Of a stretch of 64,000 nucleotides of DNA, positions 26,429 to 35,500 are shown piece by piece. This DNA comes from Dromaius novaehollandiae. Its lineage: Eukaryota > Chordata > Aves > Casuariiformes > Dromaiidae. Position 1 is the first letter of the stretch, and every line of letters begins with the position of its first letter. Location: contig NC_088112.1 of assembly GCF_036370855.1 (NCBI RefSeq), forward strand, positions 16,298,469 through 16,362,468, read 5' to 3'. Position numbers and translations under genes: made by a program. The notes beneath the pieces are model-generated. The model was given only the letters and a program-made list of their open reading frames with translations, was not told the DNA's origin and did no database searches.

Positions 26429-29400
26429 CACAGGCTGTTCTTCAAATGTCACCCAGCAAGGAGGGAGCACACATCCAATTATGAATAGAGAAAAGATTAG
26501 CATAATGACAAAGCAGCGGGGTCAGTGGCAGAGATGTGCTGCATGAAACAAATGAGATGTGCCTTGTTTTGACACCTTCCAGGCCAGAGGAAACCAGAAG
26601 GAGGCATTTTGGAGTGAGCAGAGTCCCAGCACTTTAGGCAACCAATATAGGAAATGCAAACTTAACTCTCTTCCTAACCTCTCTTTCGAGTTTTGGTATT
26701 ACGTTTGTTTAAATAAGAAGCCTCAGACATGCTTGAAAGCTAATAACCACTCCAAAGCACAGATATGGGCATGAAAACCTCAAAAGCAACAGTCAAGTTT
26801 TGAATGATTAAAATTATGTGGGGCCAAATCCTGCCTTTATTTTGAACTTGTGTTCACTAGTCCTCTTTGGTGTGGACCATGGCTGCATAGCCAAGGGCAG
26901 AAATCACCTTGTGCCATTGGCCCACTCTGACACACCTCATGTAAGTGAGCAAAGACTACTCAAGAAAGTAAAGAGCTGCAGAACCTAGGAAGAAAAATCA
27001 GCCTTTCTGTACTTCCTCTACCACATTCTTAATCACTACAGAGGCTCAAGACTCTTTGAATATAGCACAACAAAGACAAAATATTTAGATATAAGCTGGA
27101 TTTGGTGATTTCTGCATCCTGGGCCACAGAGGTTTCCAGAGTCTGGAAGCAGGTCCTGGAGAAGGATGTAGGACTGTTACCAGGGAGTATGGGTTTCTCC
27201 ATGTATCAGGTGCCCTTGATGAACCACTTCTGCCAAAGCAGAGAGATCAGCTTTGACTGTCCCAGAGCTGGTGTTTTCTACTGAATTCCCCAATCTGCTT
27301 CTCCTCCTTTCCAAACAGTGCTTCTTGCAAGGATGAATATTTTTATGTCTGTTAGGAAGAAAACTCTTTGATTTACTGTTTGAATATTCCTAAATGTTAG
27401 CATAATCCACAGAAAACAGCACACTCACCAAGTTATTAACAGAAACTTGATCACCTTCTGCAGTTTTCTGATCAGCTCTTAACAAAGAAGGTGGAAAAGT
27501 AGGTTGAATATAATGTATAGTTATCACAGCTGCTTTTCCTTCCCCATTCTGCTCTGCTCTCCCAAAATTGCATCTGATTTATACCCCCACTTTTCCAGCA
27601 GTTTCTTGCAATATTTCCACTGCAAGGTGAATGCTGCTGGCCACTGGGCAGAGGGGATGTGGGGGTACCTGTGTGCAAGGAGCCAGGGGATAGATACTGC
27701 ACCAAGCAAGTGCTAAATGAGCTTGCATTTTTAGAGGGATCAGATCATTAGCTGGCATAAAGTTGGTGAAGACCAATGGAGAACAACTGACTTAGGTCAG
27801 CTGGTTGCAGTTGTACCTATTGATTCAGATGTATATAAAGTATAGCCCTGTTTATCTCAACAGTGGTCAGTTGAAACTCTTTGTTCAGCTAAGGGCATTA
27901 TTGTTTCTTAAGGTCATTAATATTTCCTAGTCTTTCACTCACCCAAATCCCCCTGGTTTCCAAAGACTTGACATGTTTGCAGTAGAAAGAGGTGTCCTGC
28001 TGATCTCCTTTTCATGTGTCTTTATGTTAAAACCTCCAAAGTTCGTAGATGCCGAGGTGGAATATGGGAACAGTACTGGAAGCTCATATTTAAGAAAGAT
28101 CCTTGCCTAGAGAGAAATCTGATACAGTTGAAACTGCCTTTCATCTTATTTCCTGATGCTGACACCTCATTTGCCCCTCTGTTTTAAACCACCAAACTTC
28201 CTCTGTGTACACTCTGCTCTTTTCTATAAATAGCCCTACGCTTAGCTTGCGCGGTCCTTGCACAACATGGGACACCTAGTGGTTTGCAGGGCCGGACCAG
28301 GCAAGGTGTCCAGCCCCTCTGCCATGCACCGACGCAGGCAAGGGAAGTACAGCAACTGCAGGCAGCTCCCCTCTGCAAGCTGAGGCTGGCGCTTAGCACT
28401 TTTGCATTTCCTTGTAGTCTAAAAGAAAAATGAGGCAGAATCCTGAAGCCCTGTCAAATTCCAATGGCTAGTGTGTTTCAAATGAGATCCAAAATTAGTA
28501 ACCCTTTAATAGCTAAGGAAGGTTAGGCAAGAGTCCTCCACCATTGAGCCCGTTATTTAAAAGGGCGACGTTTGCATTTCTGGATCCTGAAGTGGCAATG
28601 AGAGAGTCCTATGTGCATGAGCCCGAGGTGACTTGCAAACATCTGCCTCTGGAAGGCACGGAGACAGTGCAGGTGCCTGAGGAGACACTGAAATGCAGTT
28701 ACTTCTGGTGCAGCTGGTGGCCAGAAGGCATGTGGGTAAATTTGGGCAAAAGCGACTCTTTGTATTCTCTCTTTCTCTGACATGGAATAATTCTAATTAC
28801 TGTGCAAATCACAGCCTTCAGGCTCCTCTATCACCTCCAGCAGACCCCCGGGCACTGCAGGAAGCTCTGTATCTCTGCAAGAGGGCAGCACGAGGCTGGG
28901 AGGTTTCAGCACAGGCAGAAATGAAACTCAAGTGGTGCAGCTATCTCCCTTTAGGTTAAAAGGGAGTTTGCAGGATTCTTTAGTCCTTATTTAGTAAATT
29001 TGCTTGCTTGGGAGGGAGATACTTGTGATAGTCTCCAGCATGTCTGGCTGCAGTGTGGTGGACCGCAGTGCGCAGCAGCTGTGTGGCCTTCCAGTCCCCA
29101 ACCAGCACGCTTGGCCCTGTTAAGGGGATGTGCTCTGTGCGCTCCACCAGCACCACAGTTTTAGGGGCTGGACTGCAGCTCGAGCACCCAGTATGCAGCC
29201 CCACTGCACCAGCTCCTGGGTGCCCATCCCAGCCATGGGCTGGGGGGGGACCGGCTCACTGAAGGAACAGTGCTGGGCTGGGGGCTGGGAGGGATGGACG
29301 CCCTGGGTGATGCCCTATTGCAAAGTGTCGCCTGTGAGGACAGGGCCTCCCCCAGGTCACCCGGCTCTCAAGAAAGCCCAAATCCCAGCACTCAACCAGG

Positions 29401-29454
29401 GACAAAGGCTCTCTGAGCGCAGCAGCGGACACACTGCAGTGGGGAGTGCGTGAG

Positions 29455-30172
29455 GGATGGGGGCACATGGAGAGACTGTGGGTTGGGATGGGGGTTCGGG
29501 GACACTGTGGGGCAAGGAGCGTGTGTGGGGTGCACAGACACTGCAGAGCAAGGTTGTGCATGGAGCGCAGGGACAGGGCAGGCTACAGAGCATGTGTGGG
29601 GCACACGTGTGGGGTGGGGGGGTGCAGGGACACCGCAGGTCAGGGGCACACGTGGGACATGGGAGCAGTGCAGACCACACGGACACTGGGGGTCGGGGAG
29701 CACACATGGGGTGGGCGGACATGTGTAAGGCAGGGGACACCACGGGATGGGGTGATGCGTGGAGCAGAGCAGCGTGCGTAGGGTGGTGACACACATGGGG
29801 AGGGGGGCATGCGGACCCCACGGGTCGGGGAGCGCACGGGGTGCAAGGGCACCACGGGTCGGGGGGGGGGTGTGCGGCAGGGGCACACCGCAGGTTGGGG
29901 AGCGCTCTGTCACGGGGACACCGTGGGGCAGGGATGTGCATGGGGCACGTGGACACCTCGGGGCAGGGAGTGCCTGGTTGCGGGGCCACCGCGGGTGGGG
30001 ACGTGCATGGGGCGTGGGCCCGTCGCAGGGCAGGGAGCGTGCGTGGGGCGCGGGGACACCTTGGGGCATGGCGCTCGGTCGCGGGGTGGCCACGGGGCGG
30101 GGACGCGCGTGGGGCGCGGGACCGCCGCGGGTCGGGGCCGCGCGTGGGGCGCGGGGACAGCGCGGGGGGGCG
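29455..30172. repeat. G-rich degenerate minisatellite, period about 36 bp
   Basis: The + strand repeats a loose unit of about 36 bases built from GGGACAC, then CNGGGGCAGGGAG, then a CG/TG-alternating stretch and TGGGG. I can follow roughly 15-20 diverged copies, some lengthened or shortened. Clear unit starts lie at about 29503, 29539, 29629, 29738 and 29918. The strand bias is extreme: G-rich on + and C-rich on -, which produces long but meaningless open frames on the - strand. The array ends about 20 bases before the CCAAT box. Distal units carry TG/CA where proximal units carry CG. Confidence 0.8.
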
Positions 30173-30193
30173 AGAGGCGCGGCGGCGGCCGCC

Positions 30194-30238
30194 ATTGGCT
30201 GTCGCGGTCCTGATGTCACGGCGGGGTGTTGCTATAAG
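30194..30238 (+). promoter_or_regulatory. ADRB2: ADRB2 core promoter: inverted CCAAT box, CRE-like site, TATA-like element
   Basis: An ATTGG (inverted CCAAT) lies at 30194-30198, the octamer TGATGTCA (one mismatch to the CRE TGACGTCA) at 30211-30218, and TATAAG at 30233-30238. They are evenly spaced and sit about 260 bases before the receptor ATG. A start of transcription near 30260-30270 would give a leader of about 230 bases, similar to the mammalian gene. cAMP-driven autoregulation through a CRE is described for mammalian ADRB2, so the CRE-like site fits the gene. The positions are read directly; the use of these sites is inferred. Confidence 0.55.
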
Positions 30239-30300
30239 CTCCGCGGCGCCTAACGGGCTGGGGGCAGTCGGGGCCGGGCGCGCCGTCGCTGCCGCCGCCG

Positions 30301-30335
30301 GACGGGACGGGACGGGACGGGACGGGACGGGACGG
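30301..30335 (+). repeat. Pentanucleotide repeat (GACGG)7 in the predicted 5' leader
   Basis: Seven perfect GACGG units run from 30301 to 30335, followed by an imperfect GAG-CG continuation. They lie after the predicted transcription start and about 73 bases before the upstream ORF, so they are probably transcribed. Perfect copies suggest recent length change. Confidence 0.9.
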
Positions 30336-30407
30336 GAGCGGAGCGCGCCCAGCCGCGCAGCCCGGTGCCGCTGCCGCCGCACAGCCCGCCCGCACCTGCC
30401 GCCCCGT

Positions 30408-30449
30408 ATGCGCGGCGCCCGGCGCAGCGCCGCGGCCGCGGAGCCCTAG
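30408..30449 (+). CDS. Short upstream ORF in the ADRB2 leader (13 codons)
   Basis: An ATG at 30408 opens a 13-residue frame, MRGARRSAAAAEP, that stops at TAG 30447-30449, 45 bases before the receptor ATG. Its start context is weak (C at -3, C at +4), so leaky scanning to the receptor ATG would be expected. Mammalian ADRB2 mRNAs carry a short arginine-rich leader cistron at a similar place, and its peptide has been reported to reduce receptor translation. Here the size, position, the MR start and the arginine content agree with that, but the sequence is too short to prove homology. No other ATG lies between this frame and the receptor start. It could also be a chance ORF in GC-rich DNA. Confidence 0.55.
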   Translation: MRGARRSAAAAEP

Positions 30450-30494
30450 GCGCGGGCGCCTCGCCGAGCCCCGTGGGCGGCGGCGCCGGGGGCT

Positions 30495-31691
30495 ATGGGG
30501 GCGGCGGGCGCCGCGCTGCCCGGCGGCAACGCCAGCGCCAACCAGAGCGCCGCCGCCGACCCCACGCTGTCGCGGGACGTGTGGGTAGTGGGCATGGGGA
30601 TCCTTATGTCCGTGATCGTGCTGGCCATCGTCTTCGGCAATGTGCTGGTGATCACCGCCATCGCCCGGTTCCAGCGCCTGCAGACCGTCACCAACTACTT
30701 CATCACCTCTCTGGCCTGCGCTGACCTGGTGATGGGTCTGGCCGTGGTGCCCTTTGGCGCCAGCCACATCATCATGGAGATGTGGAATTTTGGGAACTTC
30801 TGGTGTGAGTTCTGGACCTCCCTGGACGTGCTCTGCGTCACGGCCAGCATCGAGACCCTCTGCGTCATTGCCGTGGACCGGTATTTCGCCATCACCTCCC
30901 CCTTCAAGTACCAGAGCCTGCTGACCAAGAGCAAGGCACGTGTGGTCATCCTGGTGGTGTGGGTGGTCTCTGCCCTCACCTCCTTTTTGCCCATCCAGAT
31001 GCACTGGTATCGGGCAGACCGTGATGAAGCCATTCGGTGCTACAAGGAGGACACATGCTGTGACTTCTTCACCAACCAAGCCTACGCCATTGCTTCCTCC
31101 ATCATCTCCTTCTACGTGCCACTTGTGGTCATGGTCTTCGTGTATGCCAGGGTCTTCCAGGTGGCCAAGAAGCAGTTGCAGAAGATAGACAAGAGCGAGG
31201 GGAGGTTTCACATCCAGAACAAGGAGCAGGAGCAGAACGGGCGAGCTGGGCACCGCCGTTCCTCCAAGTTCTGCTTGAAAGAGCACAAGGCCCTCAAGAC
31301 CCTGGGCATCATCATGGGCACCTTCACGCTGTGTTGGCTGCCCTTCTTCATCGTCAACATCGTGCACGTCATCCAGGACAACATCATACCCAAGTACGTG
31401 TACCTCCTCTTGAACTGGCTGGGCTATATCAATTCTGCCTTCAACCCTTTGATCTACTGCCGGAGCCCGGACTTCAGGTATGCCTTCCAGGAGCTCCTGT
31501 GCCTCCGCAGGTCTGCCCTGAAGATGTATGCCAATGGGTACTCCAACAGCAACGGCAGGAGTGACTACAATGAGGAGGACAACAGCTACCCCCTGGCACC
31601 GGATAAAACCTGCGAGTTGCTCTGCGAAGAAGGCTCCTTCCCAAACCCTGAGGACTTTTTGCACTGCAAAGGTACTGTGCCTAGTGGGTAG
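30495..31691 (+). CDS. ADRB2: Beta-2 adrenergic receptor, single coding exon, short C-tail
   Basis: Class A GPCR of the plasma membrane that binds adrenaline and noradrenaline and activates Gs and adenylyl cyclase. The 398-residue frame has seven hydrophobic helices, roughly at residues 29-58, 65-94, 101-134, 145-169, 195-227, 262-296 and 302-326. Family residues seen: N49, D77, the amine-binding D111, DRY at 128-130, S201/S202/S205 in TM5, CWLP at 280-283, N307, NPLIY at 317-321, and palmitoyl-type C336. Cysteines 104, 182, 188 and 189 can form the two expected disulfides. N12 and N16 are N-glycosylation sequons. Y303, K300 and D190, and the short ICL3 with RRSS at 254-257, point to the beta-2 subtype rather than beta-1. 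The ATG has G at -3 and +4. The frame is intronless, as in mammalian ADRB2. It stops after GTVPSG, about 15 residues short of the human protein. GC-rich third positions contrast with the flanks. Subtype assignment is very secure. Confidence 0.97.
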   Translation: MGAAGAALPGGNASANQSAAADPTLSRDVWVVGMGILMSVIVLAIVFGNVLVITAIARFQRLQTVTNYFITSLACADLVMGLAVVPFGASHIIMEMWNFGNFWCEFWTSLDVLCVTASIETLCVIAVDRYFAITSPFKYQSLLTKSKARVVILVVWVVSALTSFLPIQMHWYRADRDEAIRCYKEDTCCDFFTNQAYAIASSIISFYVPLVVMVFVYARVFQVAKKQLQKIDKSEGRFHIQNKEQEQNGRAGHRRSSKFCLKEHKALKTLGIIMGTFTLCWLPFFIVNIVHVIQDNIIPKYVYLLLNWLGYINSAFNPLIYCRSPDFRYAFQELLCLRRSALKMYANGYSNSNGRSDYNEEDNSYPLAPDKTCELLCEEGSFPNPEDFLHCKGTVPSG

Positions 31692-31746
31692 CTCTGAGAC
31701 GCGATGGGCTCTGGTGTGGCACACATTGGTTATAAAAATGAGCCTT

Positions 31747-31765
31747 TCTCTCTCTCTCTCTCTCT
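31747..31765 (+). repeat. (TC)n dinucleotide repeat in the ADRB2 3' UTR
   Basis: About nine TC units start 55 bases after the receptor stop codon. They are followed directly by TAAGG, so the tract looks like a polypyrimidine tract with a splice acceptor AG at 31767-31768. Whether it is ever used as an acceptor cannot be told from sequence alone. Confidence 0.85.
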
Positions 31766-32535
31766 AAGGAAAAACAACCCCCCCAAGAAAAATAATAATC
31801 TGCTTTTAAAATGCATCTAAAATCTGGTGTCTGCAAGAAACCTAAAACTCAGCAAACTTTGTGCAAACAGGTGGAAGGTTGCTCCGGGAAGGGTCGAACA
31901 GGCTGGTTGGTTGTAGAGTGTCAAAAATACTGTAGCGTGTACCTATTTAGAGGCAAAACCTTCATTCGTTGAGCGGGGAGATTTTAAGGCTGCGCAGAAA
32001 GTTCATCCCAGGAGGAACTTCCTGGCTGTGGTTGCTGTTGAACTACCTCATGGACTTAGTGTTAATAACCAGGCTGCTGCTGTGGGAGCCCCTCTGCGGG
32101 GCAGGCAGGAGCCCCTGCCCGTGGGGAGGCTCCCGCTGGCTGCGGGTGCCCTCTGCCCACCCCAGCGATTGCACTTCGTGGCACTGCCTGCAAACCCTGG
32201 GCGATGTTGCCTCCGTTAAAGTCTTCCCAGTTCCTTTCTCACGACCAAGCCCCTTGGCAGACTGGTGGCCCGTGGGACCCCCTCCGTGGCCAGTAATGCA
32301 GCCTTGGGCAGTAGTCCCGGTGCTGTCCAGCCCAGGAGACTGTGCGGAGATGCCCCCCTATGAAAAAGCCCCCCGAAGGGATGCTAGGACCAGGGCTGCA
32401 GGATTTGAGCGTGGCTCGGAGGGGCCATGTCAGATCTGCAGCTATTACTCTAAGTGGGACAGTTTAAACAACACCCAGAAAAAACGAATGCTTTTTGCCA
32501 AGTGCTGTAAGACTTTCATCTGAAATAATAATAGA

Positions 32536-32541
32536 AATAAA
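32536..32541 (+). promoter_or_regulatory. ADRB2: Likely ADRB2 polyadenylation signal
   Basis: This is a canonical AATAAA about 845 bases after the receptor stop codon. It is followed by a GT-rich stretch around 32558-32572 that could serve as the downstream element. It is the first AATAAA after the coding region. The assignment is by position only. Confidence 0.5.
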
Positions 32542-35500
32542 TGGACTGTTTGCCCAGAATGTGAGACTGTGAGACTCAGCAATGTGATACTGGAAAGCTG
32601 GGTGAAATGCTGCTAAAATCATGGACTATCCTTATCAGACTCTGTCCAAAGCCTCCTCCAGCCCTTAAACTGTCCAGTTTGTTTAACTTCAGGTCTCAAG
32701 TGACAGTGAACCCGCGGAGGCAGGAGAGGAGGGGATTTTTTCATTTTGTTGCAAAGAGGACTGACACTTCGGGGGCAGAGCTCTAGCCCCGGGATGGCTT
32801 TTGGTTTGTTTATTTGTTTGTTAAGGGTTTTTTTCCCCTTGCGGCAGGCTTTGCATTTTGTTCTCGGGTTACAAAACTTGGCTGTGAGTTCCCTGGGCTG
32901 TCAGAGGGGAAGCTAATCCAGACACGGGCAGGCAGGTGTGGGTTGGAGTGGGGACAGGAGAGGGTGGCTGTGCTGCTGCGGAGTTATTCTCAGAAAGTCC
33001 CTAATTGGAGGAAACCAGCAAGCTGGGCTCAGAAAATAAAGCGTCCCCGTTGCCTTCCGTCCTCAGCTGCTGTTTGAAAGAGCGAACTCAAGGGCTGGGA
33101 GGATGTGGAAGTGCTGTGTCTTTTCAGAAAGAGGAGAGGCAGGGGAGAAATGGGCTCGCGGGAGCTGTCACCTGGCCCTGGGGCTGTGGTGCCCCGTGGA
33201 AGGATGCTTGGCATCCCTGCGTGGGCTCCCGCCTCCTCCCCAGACAATTCAAGCACCTGCCCTGCACTGCAGTCGCTTTGCTCACGCTGGGGACATGCCG
33301 TGACAGGTCCCTGGTGCGTGGTGGCTGTTGGGTCCCTGGCACAGGAGGAGCGCAGAGAGGGGATGTGAAGGCAGTGGGGTGATGGGTTGGCACTGTGCGC
33401 ATCCCTGCGCCAAGCCCCCAGCCGAGCCGTGTCCTCGGATGCTGGTCCCCCCCCACTACAGGTAGCAGAGGGGACTTGGGGCAGTGCTGCAGGGAAGCGG
33501 CTTGCGCCATCTCAGGGGGAGATCGGAAGCTGGGAGTGGGGGGAGCAGAGCTGGGCTGTCTGCTGGCAGCTCTGCAATCCCTGTGTGACTGTGGGTCTCT
33601 TGACTGCTCTGAGAGGACCTGTCCCGAGTGCTGGTACCCGAAACAGGTAGCTCCTGGGAACACTGGTGGGGAATAGCCCCTGTAAAGGTGGTGTGAGTGG
33701 TGAGACCTGCTGGTCTCCGCCACAGCTGCTACAAGGTGCAGGGCAGAGACAACTCTTCCTTGAGCTTTCGCCACTCTGAACTGCAAAGCCCCACCTGGCT
33801 TTTATGGGAAAGGGGAACGGAAACGCCTGGTGCTCCCTTCTTTCTTCCCCAGAGTGGTCCTGATTCTGCTTGGAAAGGGTACTGAGACAGAGAAATAGCT
33901 GTAAAAGCGCAGTCCTTTTCTAGTCCTGTGACGGGTGCTGGCTCAGCTCTGCTTGCAGTCTTTCCAGATCAGGACTACAGGCAGAGACAGGGAATGTGCC
34001 TGAGAAAGCTCTTCCCTCCTGCCTCTATCTGTCAGCTCTGACTCGAGTGTCGGGATGCCGGCACCTGTCTGCGCCCTCATCCGCTGCCTCAGTAGGGACA
34101 TCAGCAGCTCCTGAGTGCACCTGAATTCCTTTGAGTTAGCTCTTAAATTACTGTCTAAGCCACTTAAGCAAAGAAGGGGTGTGATGACATGATGTGGTAT
34201 GTGATTGCTGGAGGGAGAAGGTCCCAGATCGGCAAAAACGTTTGGTCCTCAGACAAACTTTAACAGGCTGTCCTAGCCAGGGAAAACCCAACACAGGCCC
34301 AGGAATCTGCAGAATCAGGTGCTGCTTGCTTCGTACTGTGTGAGGATTTATGTTGTATAGTACACGTAGGTAAACACACTCTGGTTAGAGATGCACTTTA
34401 GATTAGTGCAGGTCCCTTATTATTATATAGCACTCAGGGGGAAGTGAAAATTAACCTCTTGGTTGTAGCGATTGATTTCTCCTGTGTTATCTTGCCAGTC
34501 CCTTGCAATATTTTGTGATATCCAGGGGCAAGGTAGGTTAGTGTTTGTACGAGCACAGAGGGAAGAGGTGTCCGACGGTGATAGCTGGCTCCAGAGTGGG
34601 GAGGTGCCTGCCTTCCCTGAGGTCAGCAGCCAAACTTCCACTGAATTTGGAGCAGGAGCAGGCTGCCAGCACATAGAAATCCACTGTCCACATTTCAGTT
34701 GCTGTGTGCATTTTTACTATTATTAATAATTGTTTGCATTTGAATAGCACGTGTTGTGGATCAGGACTTGGTTGTCTAAATAACTGCTCTCTTTGTTTGG
34801 CTGGTTATATTAACCCTTCGGATGTTGCTGCTGTATGTAGCCAAAGCTGAGAAGCGAGTAACTGGCTTATTTCAGAACCACTGCAGTATCCAGAGCATGG
34901 AAATGTGGAAGGGACAGGGGATGTTTGGCTGTTTGCACTGGGCAGTTGACCTAGGCAGTGCAGTGCTCAGTGACAGTGTTAGGAAACCTCAGGCTTGCAA
35001 TGCAGTTTGACTGCTGAAGAACTGATTTCTTTCCGCTAAGACAACATGAATAAAACTGGTGACATGTGACCTGCTGAGTTTTGAAGGCAGCTGGAATTGG
35101 ATGGGGTGGTCAGCAACTAACTCCTGAAATCTAGCAGTCATTGGGGCAAAGCTTCTTTTGGGTTTGATCCTGTGAAATTTGGTGACTGCCCGTTGAAACA
35201 GATCAAATCACAAAAATATTGTGATACCAACCCAGCCACACCTGACAAACTTTCCATGCTCCACAGTTGAAAAAGAAAAGCTGTATAAAGGAATCCTTTT
35301 GCCTATTTAATTGTTTTGTAATGAAAAGATAATAGTATTTATGCTAGACATTCAAAAATGGGAGTATTTAAGTCAGAACCGTAGCAGGCTAAAGTGATTT
35401 CAGCATAGTTAGAATTTTACACTAGCAGAGAATTGCCCCAGTTTAAATACATCTAATAAAACACACAGCAGTGACTTCACTTGAGGAAAGTCACGGTGAT

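Larger units (their letters stand above)
12096..29454. other. Upstream flank, part 2: no supported gene
   Basis: The longest frames (about 157 codons at 17564, 175 at 18221, 161 at 25782) have unremarkable composition and no recognisable domain. I found no HTR4 transmembrane exon on either strand. Besides the listed repeats there is a small AT-rich stretch at 13730-13760. Distal ADRB2 or HTR4 enhancers could lie here but cannot be seen without cross-species alignment. Confidence 0.6.
29800..31690. promoter_or_regulatory. CpG island over promoter and coding exon
   Basis: CpG dinucleotides become dense from about 29.8 kb, peak between 30.0 and 30.6 kb, and stay frequent through the receptor exon, whereas they are sparse in both flanks. 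The edges are estimated by eye. This is typical of an unmethylated vertebrate promoter. Confidence 0.8.
30262..32560 (+). other. ADRB2: Predicted ADRB2 transcription unit (approximate ends)
   Basis: The left end is set about 28 bases after the TATA-like element and the right end about 20 bases after the AATAAA at 32536. This gives an unspliced mRNA of about 2.3 kb with a leader of about 230 bases and a 3' UTR of about 870 bases. Both ends are estimates. Further AATAAA hexamers downstream, for example near 33035, could extend the 3' UTR. Confidence 0.5.

Noticed and set aside
1..29454. Possible exons of HTR4 (expected neighbour upstream)
   Set aside because: I looked for its transmembrane segments and its DRY and NPFLY regions on both strands and recognised none. 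The gene probably lies beyond the window.
29446..30253. Gly/Arg/Trp-rich frames on the + strand (up to about 200 codons)
   Set aside because: These are the same minisatellite read on the G-rich strand. Several overlapping frames are open at once, as expected for composition rather than coding.
29357..30382. 341- and 275-codon Pro/Ala/Cys/His-rich open frames on the - strand
   Set aside because: They arise from the C-rich strand of the minisatellite, where stops are scarce. The peptides are imperfect repeats of the DNA unit and no domain is visible.
30216..31724. 502-codon open frame on the - strand across the whole ADRB2 exon and promoter
   Set aside because: It is the mirror of a GC-rich coding frame: stop codons are rare on the opposite strand, the product is a His/Asp/Gly/Val-rich low-complexity protein with no domain, and it ends in the repeat-rich leader.
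33124..33786. 220-codon frame on the - strand
   Set aside because: It lies in the GC-rich shoulder downstream of ADRB2. It is Ser/Pro/His-rich with no domain, and shorter frames on the other strand are open as well.
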